The notes: a model not told the origin generated them from the letters alone. A stretch of DNA of 64,000 bases from Armatimonadota bacterium (GCA_029553475.1 JAKPKV010000042.1:1-64000); one strand, 5' to 3'; numbered from the stretch's first letter, positions 32,220-40,766 are shown. Made by a program: numbers and translations.

Positions 32220-33566
32220 TCAGGTGTGAAACTTCCGCGGCACAAAATCGGTGGAGATGGTGCCGGCGCGGAATTCCGGGTCGTCCAGGATGCGCAGGAA
32301 GAGCGGGATGGTGGTCGGCACGCCGTCCACCACCATTTCGCCCAACGCGCGCTTCATGCGTTCGATGGCGGCGGCGCGGGTGTCGCCCCAGGCGAGCACT
32401 TTGGCGAGCATGGAGTCGTAGAAGGGCGGGATCTCGTACCCGGCGTAGAGGTGGCTGTCCACGCGCACGCCAGGGCCGCCGGGCGGCAGGTAGCGCTTCA
32501 CCGTGCCGGCGCAGGCCATCATGTTGCGGGCGGGGTCTTCGGCGTTCACGCGGCACTCGATGGCGTGGCCGCGAATCGCGATGTCCTTCTGCGTGAAGGG
32601 CAGCTTTTCGCCGGCGGCGACGAGTATCTGCTGCCGCACCAGGTCGAGGCCGGTCACCAGCTCGGTGACGCAGTGCTCCACCTGGATGCGCGTGTTCATC
32701 TCCATGAAGTAGACCTTGCCGTGGGCGTCGAGCAGGAACTCCATGGTGCCGGCGTTCACGTACCCGACCGCTTTCGCGCCCCGCACCGCGTAGTCGCCGA
32801 TCTTCTTGCGCTGCTCGGGGGTGACGGCGACGGAGGGCGACTCTTCGATGAGTTTTTGGTGGCTCTTTTTCTGCACGGTGCAGTCGCGCTCGCCCAGGTG
32901 CACCACGTTGCCGTGCTCGTCGGCGATGATCTGCACTTCGATGTGGCGCGGCTGCTCGAGATATTTTTCCAGGTAGACGTCCGGGCAGCCGAAAGCCGCC
33001 TGCGCCTCCGCCTGCGCCAGCGGCAGGTTGCGCAGGAACTCCTCGTCGTTGCGCACGATGCGGATGCCGCGCCCGCCGCCGCCGGCGGAAGCTTTGATCA
33101 TCACCGGATAGCCGTACTTGTGGGCGAGCTTCAACCCTTCCGCCTCGCCGGAAAGCACGCCGGCCGAGCCGGGAATGAGCGGCACCCCCGCATGGCCCAC
33201 CAGCTGCTTCGCCTGCGCCTTGTCCTGCATGCGCTCGATGGTCTCCGGGCGCGGGCCGATGAATTTCAGCCGGGCGATCTCGCAGTTCTCGGCGAAGGCC
33301 ACCGTCTCGGAGAGGTAGCCGTAGCCGGGGTGCACCGCGTCGCAGCCGGTGATGATGGCGGCGGTGACGATGTTGGGGATATTCAGGTAGCTGTCGCGAT
33401 TCTGCGGGGGCCCGATGCAGACGGATGCATCCGCCAGGCGCACGTGCAGCGCGTCGGCGTCCGCCTGCGAATACACCGCCACCGTGGCGATGCCGAGCTC
33501 GCGACATGCGCGAATGACGCGCACCGCGATCTCCCCGCGATTGGCGATCAGAATTTTCTTAAACAC
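32220..33566 (-). CDS. accC: Biotin carboxylase subunit of acetyl-CoA carboxylase
   Basis: 448 residues from a GTG (VFKKILIANRGEIAVR), preceded by AAGGA; this length equals the usual 449. It carboxylates biotin on BCCP using ATP and bicarbonate. The ATP-grasp motifs are intact: HPGYGYLSE, IKASAGGGGRGIR, EKYLEQPRHIEVQ, GERDCTVQKKSHQK, MNTRIQVEH with the catalytic Arg. The MNTRIQVEHCVTE variant differs by one residue (Cys for Pro) from most enzymes. The adjacent BCCP-like gene lacks the lysine to be biotinylated, so a second BCCP must exist for this enzyme to work in fatty-acid synthesis, or it serves another carrier. Confidence 0.97.
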   Translation of the reverse strand: MFKKILIANRGEIAVRVIRACRELGIATVAVYSQADADALHVRLADASVCIGPPQNRDSYLNIPNIVTAAIITGCDAVHPGYGYLSETVAFAENCEIARLKFIGPRPETIERMQDKAQAKQLVGHAGVPLIPGSAGVLSGEAEGLKLAHKYGYPVMIKASAGGGGRGIRIVRNDEEFLRNLPLAQAEAQAAFGCPDVYLEKYLEQPRHIEVQIIADEHGNVVHLGERDCTVQKKSHQKLIEESPSVAVTPEQRKKIGDYAVRGAKAVGYVNAGTMEFLLDAHGKVYFMEMNTRIQVEHCVTELVTGLDLVRQQILVAAGEKLPFTQKDIAIRGHAIECRVNAEDPARNMMACAGTVKRYLPPGGPGVRVDSHLYAGYEIPPFYDSMLAKVLAWGDTRAAAIERMKRALGEMVVDGVPTTIPLFLRILDDPEFRAGTISTDFVPRKFHT

Positions 33567-33584
33567 AGGCACGGTCCTTGTAAC

Positions 33585-33719
33585 CCGGAGGGTCACTTCT
33601 CCCCCCAGCCCCCTCCCCTACGAAGGGAGGGGGAGCAGCGAAGTGCATTGACATTGCCAGATCCGTCTTCCGGCGCACTCCCCCTCCCCGCTTAGGGGAG
33701 GGGAGAGGTGACCCTCCGG
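33585..33719. repeat. Palindromic purine/pyrimidine repeat between accC and the pilin-like gene
   Basis: Outer 20-bp arms CCGGAGGGTCACTTCTCCCC (33585-33604) and its inverse (33700-33719) with one mismatch, and inner CCCCTCCCCT / AGGGAGGGGGAG blocks. Related to 58767-58893 by its CTCTCCCC-type core. It lies just upstream of the accC GTG on the minus strand, so it could attenuate or stabilise the accC message. Confidence 0.7.
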
Positions 33720-33738
33720 CCCGCTGGGATGCACTTCA

Positions 33739-34173
33739 TCAATAGCTCTCATGCCCCGGACAGGCGCAGGAGACTTTCCCGGTGGTTTGATCGTAGTGGT
33801 ACGCTTCTTTGGATACTGGGCAGGCGTTGAGCGATGCGGCGTCTTTGATGTCGGTCAGCGCGGGCGGATAGCCGCCGTCCTCGCCCTCGCCCTTCGCGTT
33901 CTCGATGAGCATGCGCAGTTGGCGCAGGTTGCTCTGGCACTCCATGCTCACCGCGCGGCGCACGGCCTTGCCCGGCACGCTGGCGGGGGCGACGAGCGGC
34001 GCGCCGGCTGCCGGCGCCGCCTGCTCGGCCTCCTGCCCGGCTTTGTCGGCGCTCGCCGTGAGGTTGATATAGAGCAGCACCCCGCCGAGGATGATCACCA
34101 CCACGATGATCAGCTCGACGAACCCGAAGGCGCCGCGCCTAGCGCGCGGGTGGCGGCACCATTCCTGCTTCAT
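33739..34173 (-). CDS. Pilin-like or membrane-anchored small protein, inserted in the acc group
   Basis: 144 residues. A basic N-terminus (MKQEWCRHPRARRG) is followed by AFGFVELIIVVVIILGGVLLY, which resembles a type IV prepilin helix. The glutamate is three residues after the GF pair rather than at the usual fifth position, so processing by prepilin peptidase is uncertain. The rest has a low-complexity Ala/Pro segment and a Cys-containing C-terminus (SLNACPVSK, VSCACPGH) suggestive of disulphides. It overlaps accB by 35 bases, has GGAGG upstream, and sits before accC. A gene of this kind does not belong to the standard efp-accB-accC-nusB order. Confidence 0.7.
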   Translation of the reverse strand: MKQEWCRHPRARRGAFGFVELIIVVVIILGGVLLYINLTASADKAGQEAEQAAPAAGAPLVAPASVPGKAVRRAVSMECQSNLRQLRMLIENAKGEGEDGGYPPALTDIKDAASLNACPVSKEAYHYDQTTGKVSCACPGHESY

Positions 34174-34627
34174 CTTCGCTCACCTCCTCGAACGGGCGAA
34201 TGACCAGCAGCACCTGGCCGTATTCCACGCCGGCGCCTTCGTCCACCATGACGGCCTCAATCGTGCCGGACACGGGGGAGATCAGGTCGGTCGGGACATG
34301 CATGAGCTCGATACTGCCGATGACCTGCCCGGCCTGTACCTGGTCGCCGGGTCGCGGGCCGCCGTCGGCGAAGCCGCGCGCGGCGACGTGGAAGAGGCCG
34401 ACTACGGGCGCGGGGATCGCCACCGGCTCCGGCAGGGCGCGCTCCGCCTCCGGCGCTGCGGCCGGCGGCGGGGCGGCGACGGCCGCGCGCTCCGCCTCGT
34501 CGTCGTCGGCGGCGCGCTGCAGCTCCAGCGTCGCCTCACCGACGGTCAGGCGCAGGTCGGCAATGCCCCACTGCTCCATCAACTGCAGGAGCTCTTCGAC
34601 ATCGTGAACCTGAAATGTCGCAGCCAC
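34139..34627 (-). CDS. accB: BCCP-like protein (accB position) lacking the biotinyl lysine
   Basis: 162 residues from a GTG. The N-terminal helical part, an Ala/Pro-rich linker (50-70) and the C-terminal swinging domain from about 72 match acetyl-CoA carboxylase BCCP: APVVGLFHVA, GDQVQAGQVIGSIELMHVPTDLISPVSGTIEAVMVDEGAGVEYGQVLLVI (seen in parts). In family members the hairpin reads EAMK with the biotinylated lysine; here it is ELMHV, with His110 exactly where the lysine should be and no gap needed. It cannot be biotinylated at that site. Possible roles are a structural or inhibitory subunit, like the plant BADC proteins, or a lipoyl/other carrier. The codon reads CAT in the sequence given. 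Confidence 0.85.
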   Translation of the reverse strand: MAATFQVHDVEELLQLMEQWGIADLRLTVGEATLELQRAADDDEAERAAVAAPPPAAAPEAERALPEPVAIPAPVVGLFHVAARGFADGGPRPGDQVQAGQVIGSIELMHVPTDLISPVSGTIEAVMVDEGAGVEYGQVLLVIRPFEEVSEDEAGMVPPPAR

Positions 34628-34696
34628 GTTCTACCTCACTAGCGCCCGGCCAGGGTGGGGACGCCCCCCACGCGCGCGCCGCCCGCGGGATGGGCG

Positions 34697-35254
34697 TTAC
34701 ACGCGCTCGATATACTTGCCCGAGCGGGTATCCACGCGGATCAGGTCGCCTTCGTTGATGAAGAGCGGCACGGTGATGACGGCGCCGGTCTCGATGGTGG
34801 CGGGCTTGGAGCCGCCGGAGGCGGTGTCGCCCTTCAGGCCGGGGTCCGTCTGCGCCACGCGCGTCTCGATGGTGTCGGGCAGGTCCACGCCCAGCACGCG
34901 GCCGTCATAGGAGGCGACCATCACGTCCAGATTGTCCTGCAGGAAGCGCACGCTGTCGCCGATCTGCTCGGCGGTGAAGGTGAGCTGATCGAACGTCTCG
35001 TTGTCCATGAAGACGTAGTCGTCGCCGCTCTGGTAGAGGTACTGCATGGCACGGCGCTCGACGCGGGCGATCTCCACTTTCTCCCCGGCGCGAAACGTCT
35101 TGTCAATCACCGCGCCGGTGCGGTAGTTGCGGATGCGGGTGCGCACGAAGGCGCCGCCCTTGCCCGGCTTCACATGCATGAATTCGACAATCTGATACAC
35201 GTCGCCGTCGAGTTCAATCGTCAGCCCGTTCTTGAAATCGGCAGTGGATGCCAT
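34697..35254 (-). CDS. efp: Elongation factor P
   Basis: 185 residues from [17 protein letters not shown], with GAGGAGA upstream. EF-P binds ribosomes stalled on polyproline and promotes peptide bonds. Three beta-barrel domains are present; the tip loop [20 protein letters not shown] (Lys near 33 in KPGKG) is the site modified in many bacteria. The C-terminal domain ends [17 protein letters not shown]. The track's 512-residue ORF reads far upstream without support. A good promoter lies just ahead, so efp leads a transcript through accB, the pilin-like gene, accC and nusB. Confidence 0.97.
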   Translation of the reverse strand: MASTADFKNGLTIELDGDVYQIVEFMHVKPGKGGAFVRTRIRNYRTGAVIDKTFRAGEKVEIARVERRAMQYLYQSGDDYVFMDNETFDQLTFTAEQIGDSVRFLQDNLDVMVASYDGRVLGVDLPDTIETRVAQTDPGLKGDTASGGSKPATIETGAVITVPLFINEGDLIRVDTRSGKYIERV

Positions 35255-35281
35255 GCCACGTCTCCTCGGTAAAATCGGCCT

Positions 35282-35310
35282 AGTGTAGCATTCCGGGGGG
35301 TGGGCGTCAA
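35282..35310 (-). promoter_or_regulatory. Promoter of the efp-accB-accC-nusB unit
   Basis: TTGACG (35305-35310) and TACACT (35282-35287), 17 bases apart on the minus strand; efp ATG is 28 bases below the -10. Confidence 0.6.
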
Positions 35311-35988
35311 GAAAAATGGCGAGGGGGACAGCGGCGGAAAGTGGGGGCGGCACACCTGCACCGCCCCCACTCACGCGCGCTGCGTTGATCCCCGTCTCGA
35401 CCGGCAGCGCCACGAATTCGCGCCGTCGCGGGTTCACATGCTGGCGGGCGTGGTCAGGATCAATCCCGACGAGATTGCCGCCCTCGTCGCAATCCGGCAT
35501 CAGGCCCGCGGCGACCCCGGCGAATCCACGCTCGGCTGCTCCGCGAGAGCGATAGAGAGTGAATCCGTATCGGCGTCGTGCAGGCGTTTCATCACGCGCC
35601 GTTCTCATGTCGCGCCATCCGGTGGCGCCGGCGTATGTCGTGACGGTGAGGAGGAGATCACACCCTGGCCGGAAACGTATGCCGACCGTGCGCATTGGCG
35701 CGGGAGCACGCGGTGACAAGCATCCGATGCCGCTGTGCCGTCCGGGCGGAGGCGCCATCACGGGATGCACATCCGCACGGGCAGCACCAGCGTGGAAGGG
35801 ACAGACTCCATGCGCGGTCAGTCCCGGCGGTACTGAGCGTGAAGGGACAGACTCCGCATGGCGAAGCGGCGTTGTGCACGAAGCGCGCGCGCATCGGTGC
35901 TGCTGCTTGCCAAACTGACCATGCGCAGTCAGTCCCAGCGGTACCGGAAACGATCCCTCTGCGCGCTCTGCGTTCTCTGTGGTGCAAT
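35311..35988. other. Long intergenic stretch, no confident gene
   Basis: About 680 bases between efp's promoter and the pectin-lyase-fold gene. A minus-strand frame ([20 protein letters not shown] ... [11 protein letters not shown]) between about 35370 and 35640 has some protein-like character but no start site or known family; a decayed gene is possible. The right part holds repeats (next entry). Confidence 0.35.
35795..35943. repeat. Two tandem GGGACAGAC / GTCAGTCCC inverted-repeat units
   Basis: GGGACAGACTCC begins at 35798 and again at 35844; each is followed by an inverse ATGCGC(G/A)GTCAGTCCC(G/A)GCGGTAC (to 35833 and 35943). The first unit is 39 bases, the second about 100. One mismatch per arm. 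They look like remnants of a non-autonomous element. ORFs across them are shadows. Confidence 0.6.
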
Positions 35989-37125
35989 CTACTCCAACCG
36001 TGCCTTTTTCCATCCCGATGGCGTGTGCACCCACAGCATGCTGCCGCGGGCGTCTTCGCTCCAGGCGAGATCGCCGACGAGGCCGCCTTCCGGGGTATCC
36101 ACGGGCCGCGAAAGGTTCAGGCGGTCGCCGGCGATGCTGGCGATGGGCATGCGGCTGGTGCCCCCGCCGCCGGAGGGCAGCTGGCAGACGAGGCCGCCGG
36201 AGACGGTCGTCGCATATGAATTGCCGACGATGCACGCCGCGTCCAGGTTGCCGTCAAACGCCCGCAGGATGCGGTGGCCCTCCCGCGCGGTGAAGTGATT
36301 GCCCAGATAGGTGCCGTGGGTGCCGCCGTCCGCGATGAAGATGCCGATCACCCCCTCGTCGGTGGCCCATTGGTTATTGTAGACGCGGCAGTTCGTGATG
36401 CGCTGGAAGGGGCGCGTCACGTAGAAGCCGTACCCCATCTCCGCGGTGATGGGCGAGTCGGCGTAGCACTGGTTGTAGGTGTCGTTCCAGCCGTTGCAGG
36501 CAAAGCAGACCTTCAGGTCGCCGTTGCTCTTGAAATTCCACACGTGCACCTGTTGAAAATCGTTGCTGCTGCTGTCGCTGCGCAGCCCGGTTTCGTAGCC
36601 GATGATGACCACCAGCGAGACCAGCGAGTCGGTGCAGCGCTGGTAATGCAGCCCGATGCTCCCCGGCAGGTTTTGTACCTCCGGCTCCAGGTACAGGCGC
36701 ACGTTGCTCACGTTGCACTCGTACCACCCCTCGGCGCCGAGATCAATGCCCTTGCGACGGCAGTTCTTCACCTCCAGGTCGCCGATGTGCAGCCGGCAGG
36801 CATACGGCACCAGGATGCCGGTGAGCTCCTGCGCGCCGCCGTCAATCGTGCCCCCGCGGATGGAGCCGTAGCTCACCGGCTTGCCGCGCTCCCCCGGCGC
36901 CTTGATGACCACCGCCTCGCCCTGAAAGCCCGGCAGCGCCCGCAGCACCGCCCCCGGCGCCATCTGCAGGCTGACGTGCACCGGCAGCGTCAGCGGCCGG
37001 CTGATGCCGTAGACGCCGTCCGGCACGAGGAGCGTGCCCCGGCACTCCGCCAGCGCCCGCTCCAGCCCATCGCTGTTATCGAACGCGCCGTCGCCCACGG
37101 CGCCCATCGTCGTAATGTCCAGCAT
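35989..37125 (-). CDS. Pectin-lyase-fold (right-handed beta-helix) protein
   Basis: 378 residues from [21 protein letters not shown], with GGGGAG upstream. The N-terminus is the pectate-lyase-3/GH28-type start (GAVGDG...[10 protein letters not shown], then [17 protein letters not shown]-like). Repeated short strands such as [42 protein letters not shown] fit beta-helix rungs. It lacks a signal peptide, which is unusual for a polysaccharide lyase; it could be a phage- or surface-associated depolymerase-like protein or an intracellular enzyme. Catalytic residues are not obvious. Divergent from hisC. Confidence 0.7.
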   Translation of the reverse strand: MLDITTMGAVGDGAFDNSDGLERALAECRGTLLVPDGVYGISRPLTLPVHVSLQMAPGAVLRALPGFQGEAVVIKAPGERGKPVSYGSIRGGTIDGGAQELTGILVPYACRLHIGDLEVKNCRRKGIDLGAEGWYECNVSNVRLYLEPEVQNLPGSIGLHYQRCTDSLVSLVVIIGYETGLRSDSSSNDFQQVHVWNFKSNGDLKVCFACNGWNDTYNQCYADSPITAEMGYGFYVTRPFQRITNCRVYNNQWATDEGVIGIFIADGGTHGTYLGNHFTAREGHRILRAFDGNLDAACIVGNSYATTVSGGLVCQLPSGGGGTSRMPIASIAGDRLNLSRPVDTPEGGLVGDLAWSEDARGSMLWVHTPSGWKKARLE

Positions 37126-37260
37126 GGCTCCCCCGTTCTGCTGCTCCGTTGTCCCCTCATCATACCTGTCCCGCTCGCCGGGCGCAATCCCACCCACCCC
37201 GCGCGAGAGCGGTTGGTACGACACGGCGACACGGCGGGGAGGGGGTTGGGCGATTTCCGG

Positions 37261-37290
37261 TTGCCGCGCTCCCGGCAAATCCGCTACAAT
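37261..37290 (+). promoter_or_regulatory. hisC promoter
   Basis: TTGCCG (37261-37266) and TACAAT (37285-37290), 18 bases apart; ATG at 37311 behind GAGGAG. Confidence 0.45.
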
Positions 37291-37310
37291 ATGGGTCCGA
37301 GGAGCACGAC

Positions 37311-38435
37311 ATGAGTACGCCCGTTGTGAAGACACCGTATCGCGCGGCGATTGACCGGATCACCCCCTATTCACCGGGGAAGCCGATCGAGGAAGTGGCG
37401 CGGGAGCTGGGGCTGGACCCGACGTCCATCGTGAAGATGGCGTCGAACGAAAATCCGCTGGGCCCCTCCCCGAAGGCGACGGAGGCGATGGCGGCGCACC
37501 TGCGCGACGTGCGGCTCTACCCCGACAGCGACGGCTATGAGCTGCGCCGGGCGCTGGCGGCGCATCTGGACGTGCCGGCGGACTGGCTCATCATCGGCCG
37601 CGGCAGCGACGAGGTGATGCATTTTCTCGCCGTGGGCTACCTGGAAGCGGGCGACGAAGTGGTGATGGGCGACCCGCCCTTCAGCATGTACGAGATCAGC
37701 ACGCTGTTGATGGGCGCCACCCCGGTGAAGGTGACGCTGCGCGCCGACTACGCGCACGACCTGGAGGCGATGGCGAAGGCCGTCACCCCGGCGACGAAGC
37801 TCGTCTACCTGGCCAATCCGCACAACCCCACCGGCGCGATGAATACCGCGGCGGAGGTCGAGGCGTTCGTGCGCGCCCTGCCCCCGCACGTCATCCTGGT
37901 GCTGGACGAGGCCTATTGCGAATATGTCACCCGCGAGGACTATCCCGACTCGCTGCAGTACGTGCGCGAGGGGCGGAACGTCATCGTGATGCGCACCTTC
38001 TCCAAGATTTACGCGCTGGCCGGGCTGCGCGTGGGGTACGGCATCACCGCGCGTGCCGAGATGCTGCAAGTGATGCGCCAGGTGGCGGAGCCGTTCAACG
38101 CCTGCAACCTGGGACAGTGGGCGGCCATCGCCAGCCTGGCCGACCCCGACCAGGTGCCGCGCAGCGTGGCCGCCAACGAGGCGGGCAAGGCGTATCTCTC
38201 TGCCGCATTGGCACGCATGGGCCTGCCCTACGTGCCGACGCAGAGCAATTTCCTGCTGCTCGACACGCGGCAGCCGTGCCGCGCGGTGTTTTCCCAACTG
38301 CTGCGCCGCGGCGTCATCGTGCGCACCGGCGATATTTTCGGCTATCCGACGATGATCCGCGTCACCATCGGCACGGCGGAGGAGAACGCCCGCTTCATCG
38401 CCGCGCTGGAGGCGGCGCTGGCCGCGGACGATTGA
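37311..38435 (+). CDS. hisC: Histidinol-phosphate aminotransferase
   Basis: 374 residues from MSTPVVKTPYRAAIDRI; the track's longer ORF begins in the divergent gap. It is a fold-type I PLP enzyme: KMASNENPLGPSP (substrate-binding Asn), GRGSDEVMHFL, YLANPHNPTGAM, VLDEAYCEYV, and MRTFSKIYALAGLRVGYG with the PLP lysine (about 235). It transfers an amino group from glutamate to imidazole acetol phosphate in histidine synthesis. Relatives act on aromatic amino acids and cobalamin threonine, but this sequence resembles HisC most. It is monocistronic, with a hairpin 27 bases after the stop. Confidence 0.93.
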   Translation: MSTPVVKTPYRAAIDRITPYSPGKPIEEVARELGLDPTSIVKMASNENPLGPSPKATEAMAAHLRDVRLYPDSDGYELRRALAAHLDVPADWLIIGRGSDEVMHFLAVGYLEAGDEVVMGDPPFSMYEISTLLMGATPVKVTLRADYAHDLEAMAKAVTPATKLVYLANPHNPTGAMNTAAEVEAFVRALPPHVILVLDEAYCEYVTREDYPDSLQYVREGRNVIVMRTFSKIYALAGLRVGYGITARAEMLQVMRQVAEPFNACNLGQWAAIASLADPDQVPRSVAANEAGKAYLSAALARMGLPYVPTQSNFLLLDTRQPCRAVFSQLLRRGVIVRTGDIFGYPTMIRVTIGTAEENARFIAALEAALAADD

Positions 38436-38461
38436 CGGCGGGGGAGGGCGGGAATGCTACA

Positions 38462-38492
38462 GCGGGGTCCGCCGGCCGCCGGCGGACCCCGC
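38462..38492 (+). terminator. Hairpin after hisC
   Basis: Perfect 14-bp stem (38462-38475 with 38479-38492) and a 3-base loop, 26 bases after hisC. No T-run follows. Confidence 0.6.
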
Positions 38493-38599
38493 CGTGTGTC
38501 ACGGTGACCCCGCCGACGCCGCGCGAGCATGAATGAACTTGTCACACTAGCGCTGGTGTTCGATGTGAATTCTTTCCTACATCTAGCCCCGTTCCCTGC

Positions 38600-38629
38600 T
38601 TGACGCGTTATCCGTCGTCGTGGTAGACT
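38600..38629 (+). promoter_or_regulatory. Predicted promoter and 150-base leader of the LysM-NlpC gene
   Basis: TTGACG (38600-38605) and TAGACT (38624-38629), 18 bases apart. About 150 bases of GC-rich leader follow, containing a hairpin GAAGCGCG / CGCGCTTC (around 38706-38724). Cell-wall hydrolase genes of this type often have a c-di-AMP riboswitch, but I could not match that consensus here. Confidence 0.45.
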
Positions 38630-38783
38630 GCGCCCGGTCTGGGATGCCCAGCATCCCGTCACCCCCAGGTTGCCTGGCATGCTGATGCCACGGTAGGGGT
38701 CACGGAAGCGCGTGCGCGCGCTTCACGCACACGCCGTGGGACCGTCTCCGCGGGGATGGCCTGCGCAACGAGGAGGTCTGTGT

Positions 38784-39491
38784 TTGAGTAGGACTGTGTT
38801 CCGGCACGCGCTGCCGGCCCTGATCGGTCTGGTACTGATGCTGTGGGCCAGCGCCGCCGTCGCCGAGGTCGTCTATACCGTGCAGCCGGGCGATACGCTG
38901 GCGAAAATTTCGCGGCGGTTCGCCATTCCGGTGGCCCGGTTAATCGAGCTGAATGGTATCCGCAACCCCGACATCATGTATGTCGGCGCCCAGTTGAAGC
39001 TGACTGACGCGCCCCCCGTCACCGAGCAGCCGCCCGCCGTCGCACCGGCGAAAGCCGCCCCGCCGATGAGCAGCCGCGAGCTGCAGGCGGCGCGCGCGCA
39101 CCATGTCGCGAGCCAGCAGAAATCGGCTACCGGCGCGAGCATCCTCGCCGCCGCGCGCGCCTACGCGGGCACGCCGTATCGGTGGGGCGGCGCGTCGTCG
39201 CGCGGGGTGGACTGTTCCGGCCTGGTGGTGCGCGCGATGGCCCGCCAGGGCGTGACGGTGCCGCATCACTCCGCCGCGCTCTATAAAATGGGGCGCGCGG
39301 TGAGCCGCGCGGCGCTGCAGCCCGGCGACCTGGTCTTCTTCAACACCAATGGCCGCGGCATCTCCCACGTGGGCATCTGGGCGGGCGGCAACTCCTTCAT
39401 CCACGCGTCGTCCGGCCAGCGCAAAGTCATCACCACCGCGTTGACCGGCTACTACGTCCAGCGCTACGTCGGCGCGCGGCGCCTCCCGTAA
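38784..39491 (+). CDS. LysM and NlpC/P60 cell-wall endopeptidase
   Basis: 235 residues. The start is a TTG seven bases after GGAGG; upstream residues of the ORF track are not supported. A signal peptide (ALPALIGLVLMLWASAAVAE) precedes one LysM domain (VYTVQPGDTLAKISRRFAIP, about 30-75), a Pro/Ala linker, and an NlpC/P60 domain (about 120-235) with the catalytic Cys in GVDCSGLVVRA, His in ISHVGIW and a third residue in FIHASS. It cleaves stem peptides of peptidoglycan in the periplasm. A 150-base leader suggests post-transcriptional control. Convergent with the sugar dehydrogenase. Confidence 0.93.
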   Translation: MSRTVFRHALPALIGLVLMLWASAAVAEVVYTVQPGDTLAKISRRFAIPVARLIELNGIRNPDIMYVGAQLKLTDAPPVTEQPPAVAPAKAAPPMSSRELQAARAHHVASQQKSATGASILAAARAYAGTPYRWGGASSRGVDCSGLVVRAMARQGVTVPHHSAALYKMGRAVSRAALQPGDLVFFNTNGRGISHVGIWAGGNSFIHASSGQRKVITTALTGYYVQRYVGARRLP

Positions 39492-39511
39492 CGCCATCAC
39501 GGCACGGAGAA

Positions 39512-39542
39512 CGCGGAGCGGGCCGTCGCGGCCCGCTCCGCG
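39512..39542. terminator. Bidirectional hairpin between convergent genes
   Basis: 13-bp perfect stem (39512-39524 / 39530-39542), loop of 5, between the NlpC gene and the sugar dehydrogenase. Its GGAGCGGG core matches the hairpin at 27408. Confidence 0.55.
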
Positions 39543-39608
39543 GCGTGTTTGGTTGCCCGCGTCATGCCCACGTCCATCGCCGGGAGATGCCGCGCGTTGG
39601 TGACGGCG

Positions 39609-40766
39609 TCACTCCGCCCGCAGCCGGTAGACCGCGTCCAGGCTGGAATAGTACAGGTGGCCATCCAGCCCCATGGCGACGTCGAGGCGGGCGTTGTCGC
39701 CGGCGGCGGGTACCACGCCGATGTCGCTGATGTGGTCGCGATCATCGAAGACCACGCGGCGCAGGCGGCCGTCGGTATACGAGGCGAAGAACAGGTTGCC
39801 GTGATACGCCGGCAGCGCGTCGCCGGTATAGAAGGCCGCGCCGGTGGGGGCGATGATCGCGCGGCCGCTGGCCCACAGCGGGTTGCGGAAATGCGCGTCG
39901 CTGGAGCGCCCCATCACCACCGGCCAGCCATAATTATCGCCCGCCACCAGCCGGTTGATTTCGTCATCGTGGTCCGGGCCGTTTTCCGTGAGATACAGGT
40001 CGCCGGCGGGGCTCATGGCGATGCCGAAGGGGTTGCGGTGGCCGATGGTGTAGACGGGGGTACGGCGCGACGGCATCGTCTGCTGCGCCTGCGCATCCGT
40101 GCGCGCCGGGGCGACGCGCTGCTCCTCCAGCGGGTTATCCGGCGGGACGCCCCCGTCGGGCGTGTAGCGCAGCACCTTGCCGGGCAGCGCGCCGTAGTCC
40201 TGCGCCAGCTCCGGGCGCTGGGTGTCGCCCAGCGTCACGTAGAGCATGCCGTCCGCGCCGAACAGCAGCCGCCCGCCGTTATGGCAGCAGCGTGTCCCGA
40301 CGGGCAGGCCGTCCACGATGGTCGCCGGCGCCGTGCCTTTCCCGTCCTGCACGGTGAAGCGCACGATGCGCTGCCCGTCGGCCCCGCCGCCGCGCCCCGG
40401 CACGGTGTGAAAGGCGTAGACGTATGGCCGGTCCGGATAGCGCGGATCCACCGCCAATCCGAGCAGGCCGTATTCATGATACCCGGCGGGATTCGGCACG
40501 GGCAGCGTGGCAAAGGGCTCGTCGCGCAGCGCGCCGTGTTCCACCCAGCGGATGCGCCCGGCGCGGCGCTCGGCGACCAGCAGCACCGTCGGAGAGAGGA
40601 AGGCGAGGGCGACCGGCTCACGCAGCCCCCCGACCACCCGCTCCGCGGCCGGCCGCGGCGGCGCCTCGCGCGTGTCGGCGCGCTCTTCGGGGCGCTCGCG
40701 CCCGCACCGCGCCGCCAGCAGCAGCAGGATACAGCCGATGACGACTGCCAGCGTGAGCCTGTTCAT
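39609..40766 (-). CDS. Glucose/sorbosone dehydrogenase-like lipoprotein (PQQ propeller)
   Basis: 385 residues. LTLAVVIGCILLLLAARC is a lipoprotein-type signal with Cys21 as the likely anchor. The mature part is the six-bladed soluble glucose dehydrogenase/GSDH propeller: LREPVALAFLSPTVLLVAER, YGLLGLAVDPRYPDRPYVY, GTRCCHNGGRLLFGADGMLYVTLGD, YTIGHRNPFGIAMSPAGDLYLTENGPDHDDEIN, DNYGWPVVMG. The HNGG and ENGPD motifs correspond to the PQQ and calcium-binding region. It probably oxidises aldoses or related sugars in the periplasm, but PQQ biosynthesis genes are not in the window. Convergent with the NlpC gene. Confidence 0.88.
   Translation of the reverse strand: MNRLTLAVVIGCILLLLAARCGRERPEERADTREAPPRPAAERVVGGLREPVALAFLSPTVLLVAERRAGRIRWVEHGALRDEPFATLPVPNPAGYHEYGLLGLAVDPRYPDRPYVYAFHTVPGRGGGADGQRIVRFTVQDGKGTAPATIVDGLPVGTRCCHNGGRLLFGADGMLYVTLGDTQRPELAQDYGALPGKVLRYTPDGGVPPDNPLEEQRVAPARTDAQAQQTMPSRRTPVYTIGHRNPFGIAMSPAGDLYLTENGPDHDDEINRLVAGDNYGWPVVMGRSSDAHFRNPLWASGRAIIAPTGAAFYTGDALPAYHGNLFFASYTDGRLRRVVFDDRDHISDIGVVPAAGDNARLDVAMGLDGHLYYSSLDAVYRLRAE

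Noticed and set aside
35658-35987. 109-residue minus-strand ORF
   Set aside because: It runs across tandem inverted repeats; its Cys/Trp-rich sequence is typical of repeat-derived shadows.
38630-38783. c-di-AMP (ydaO/yuaA) riboswitch
   Set aside because: Gene context fits, but I could not match the conserved sequence blocks by eye.
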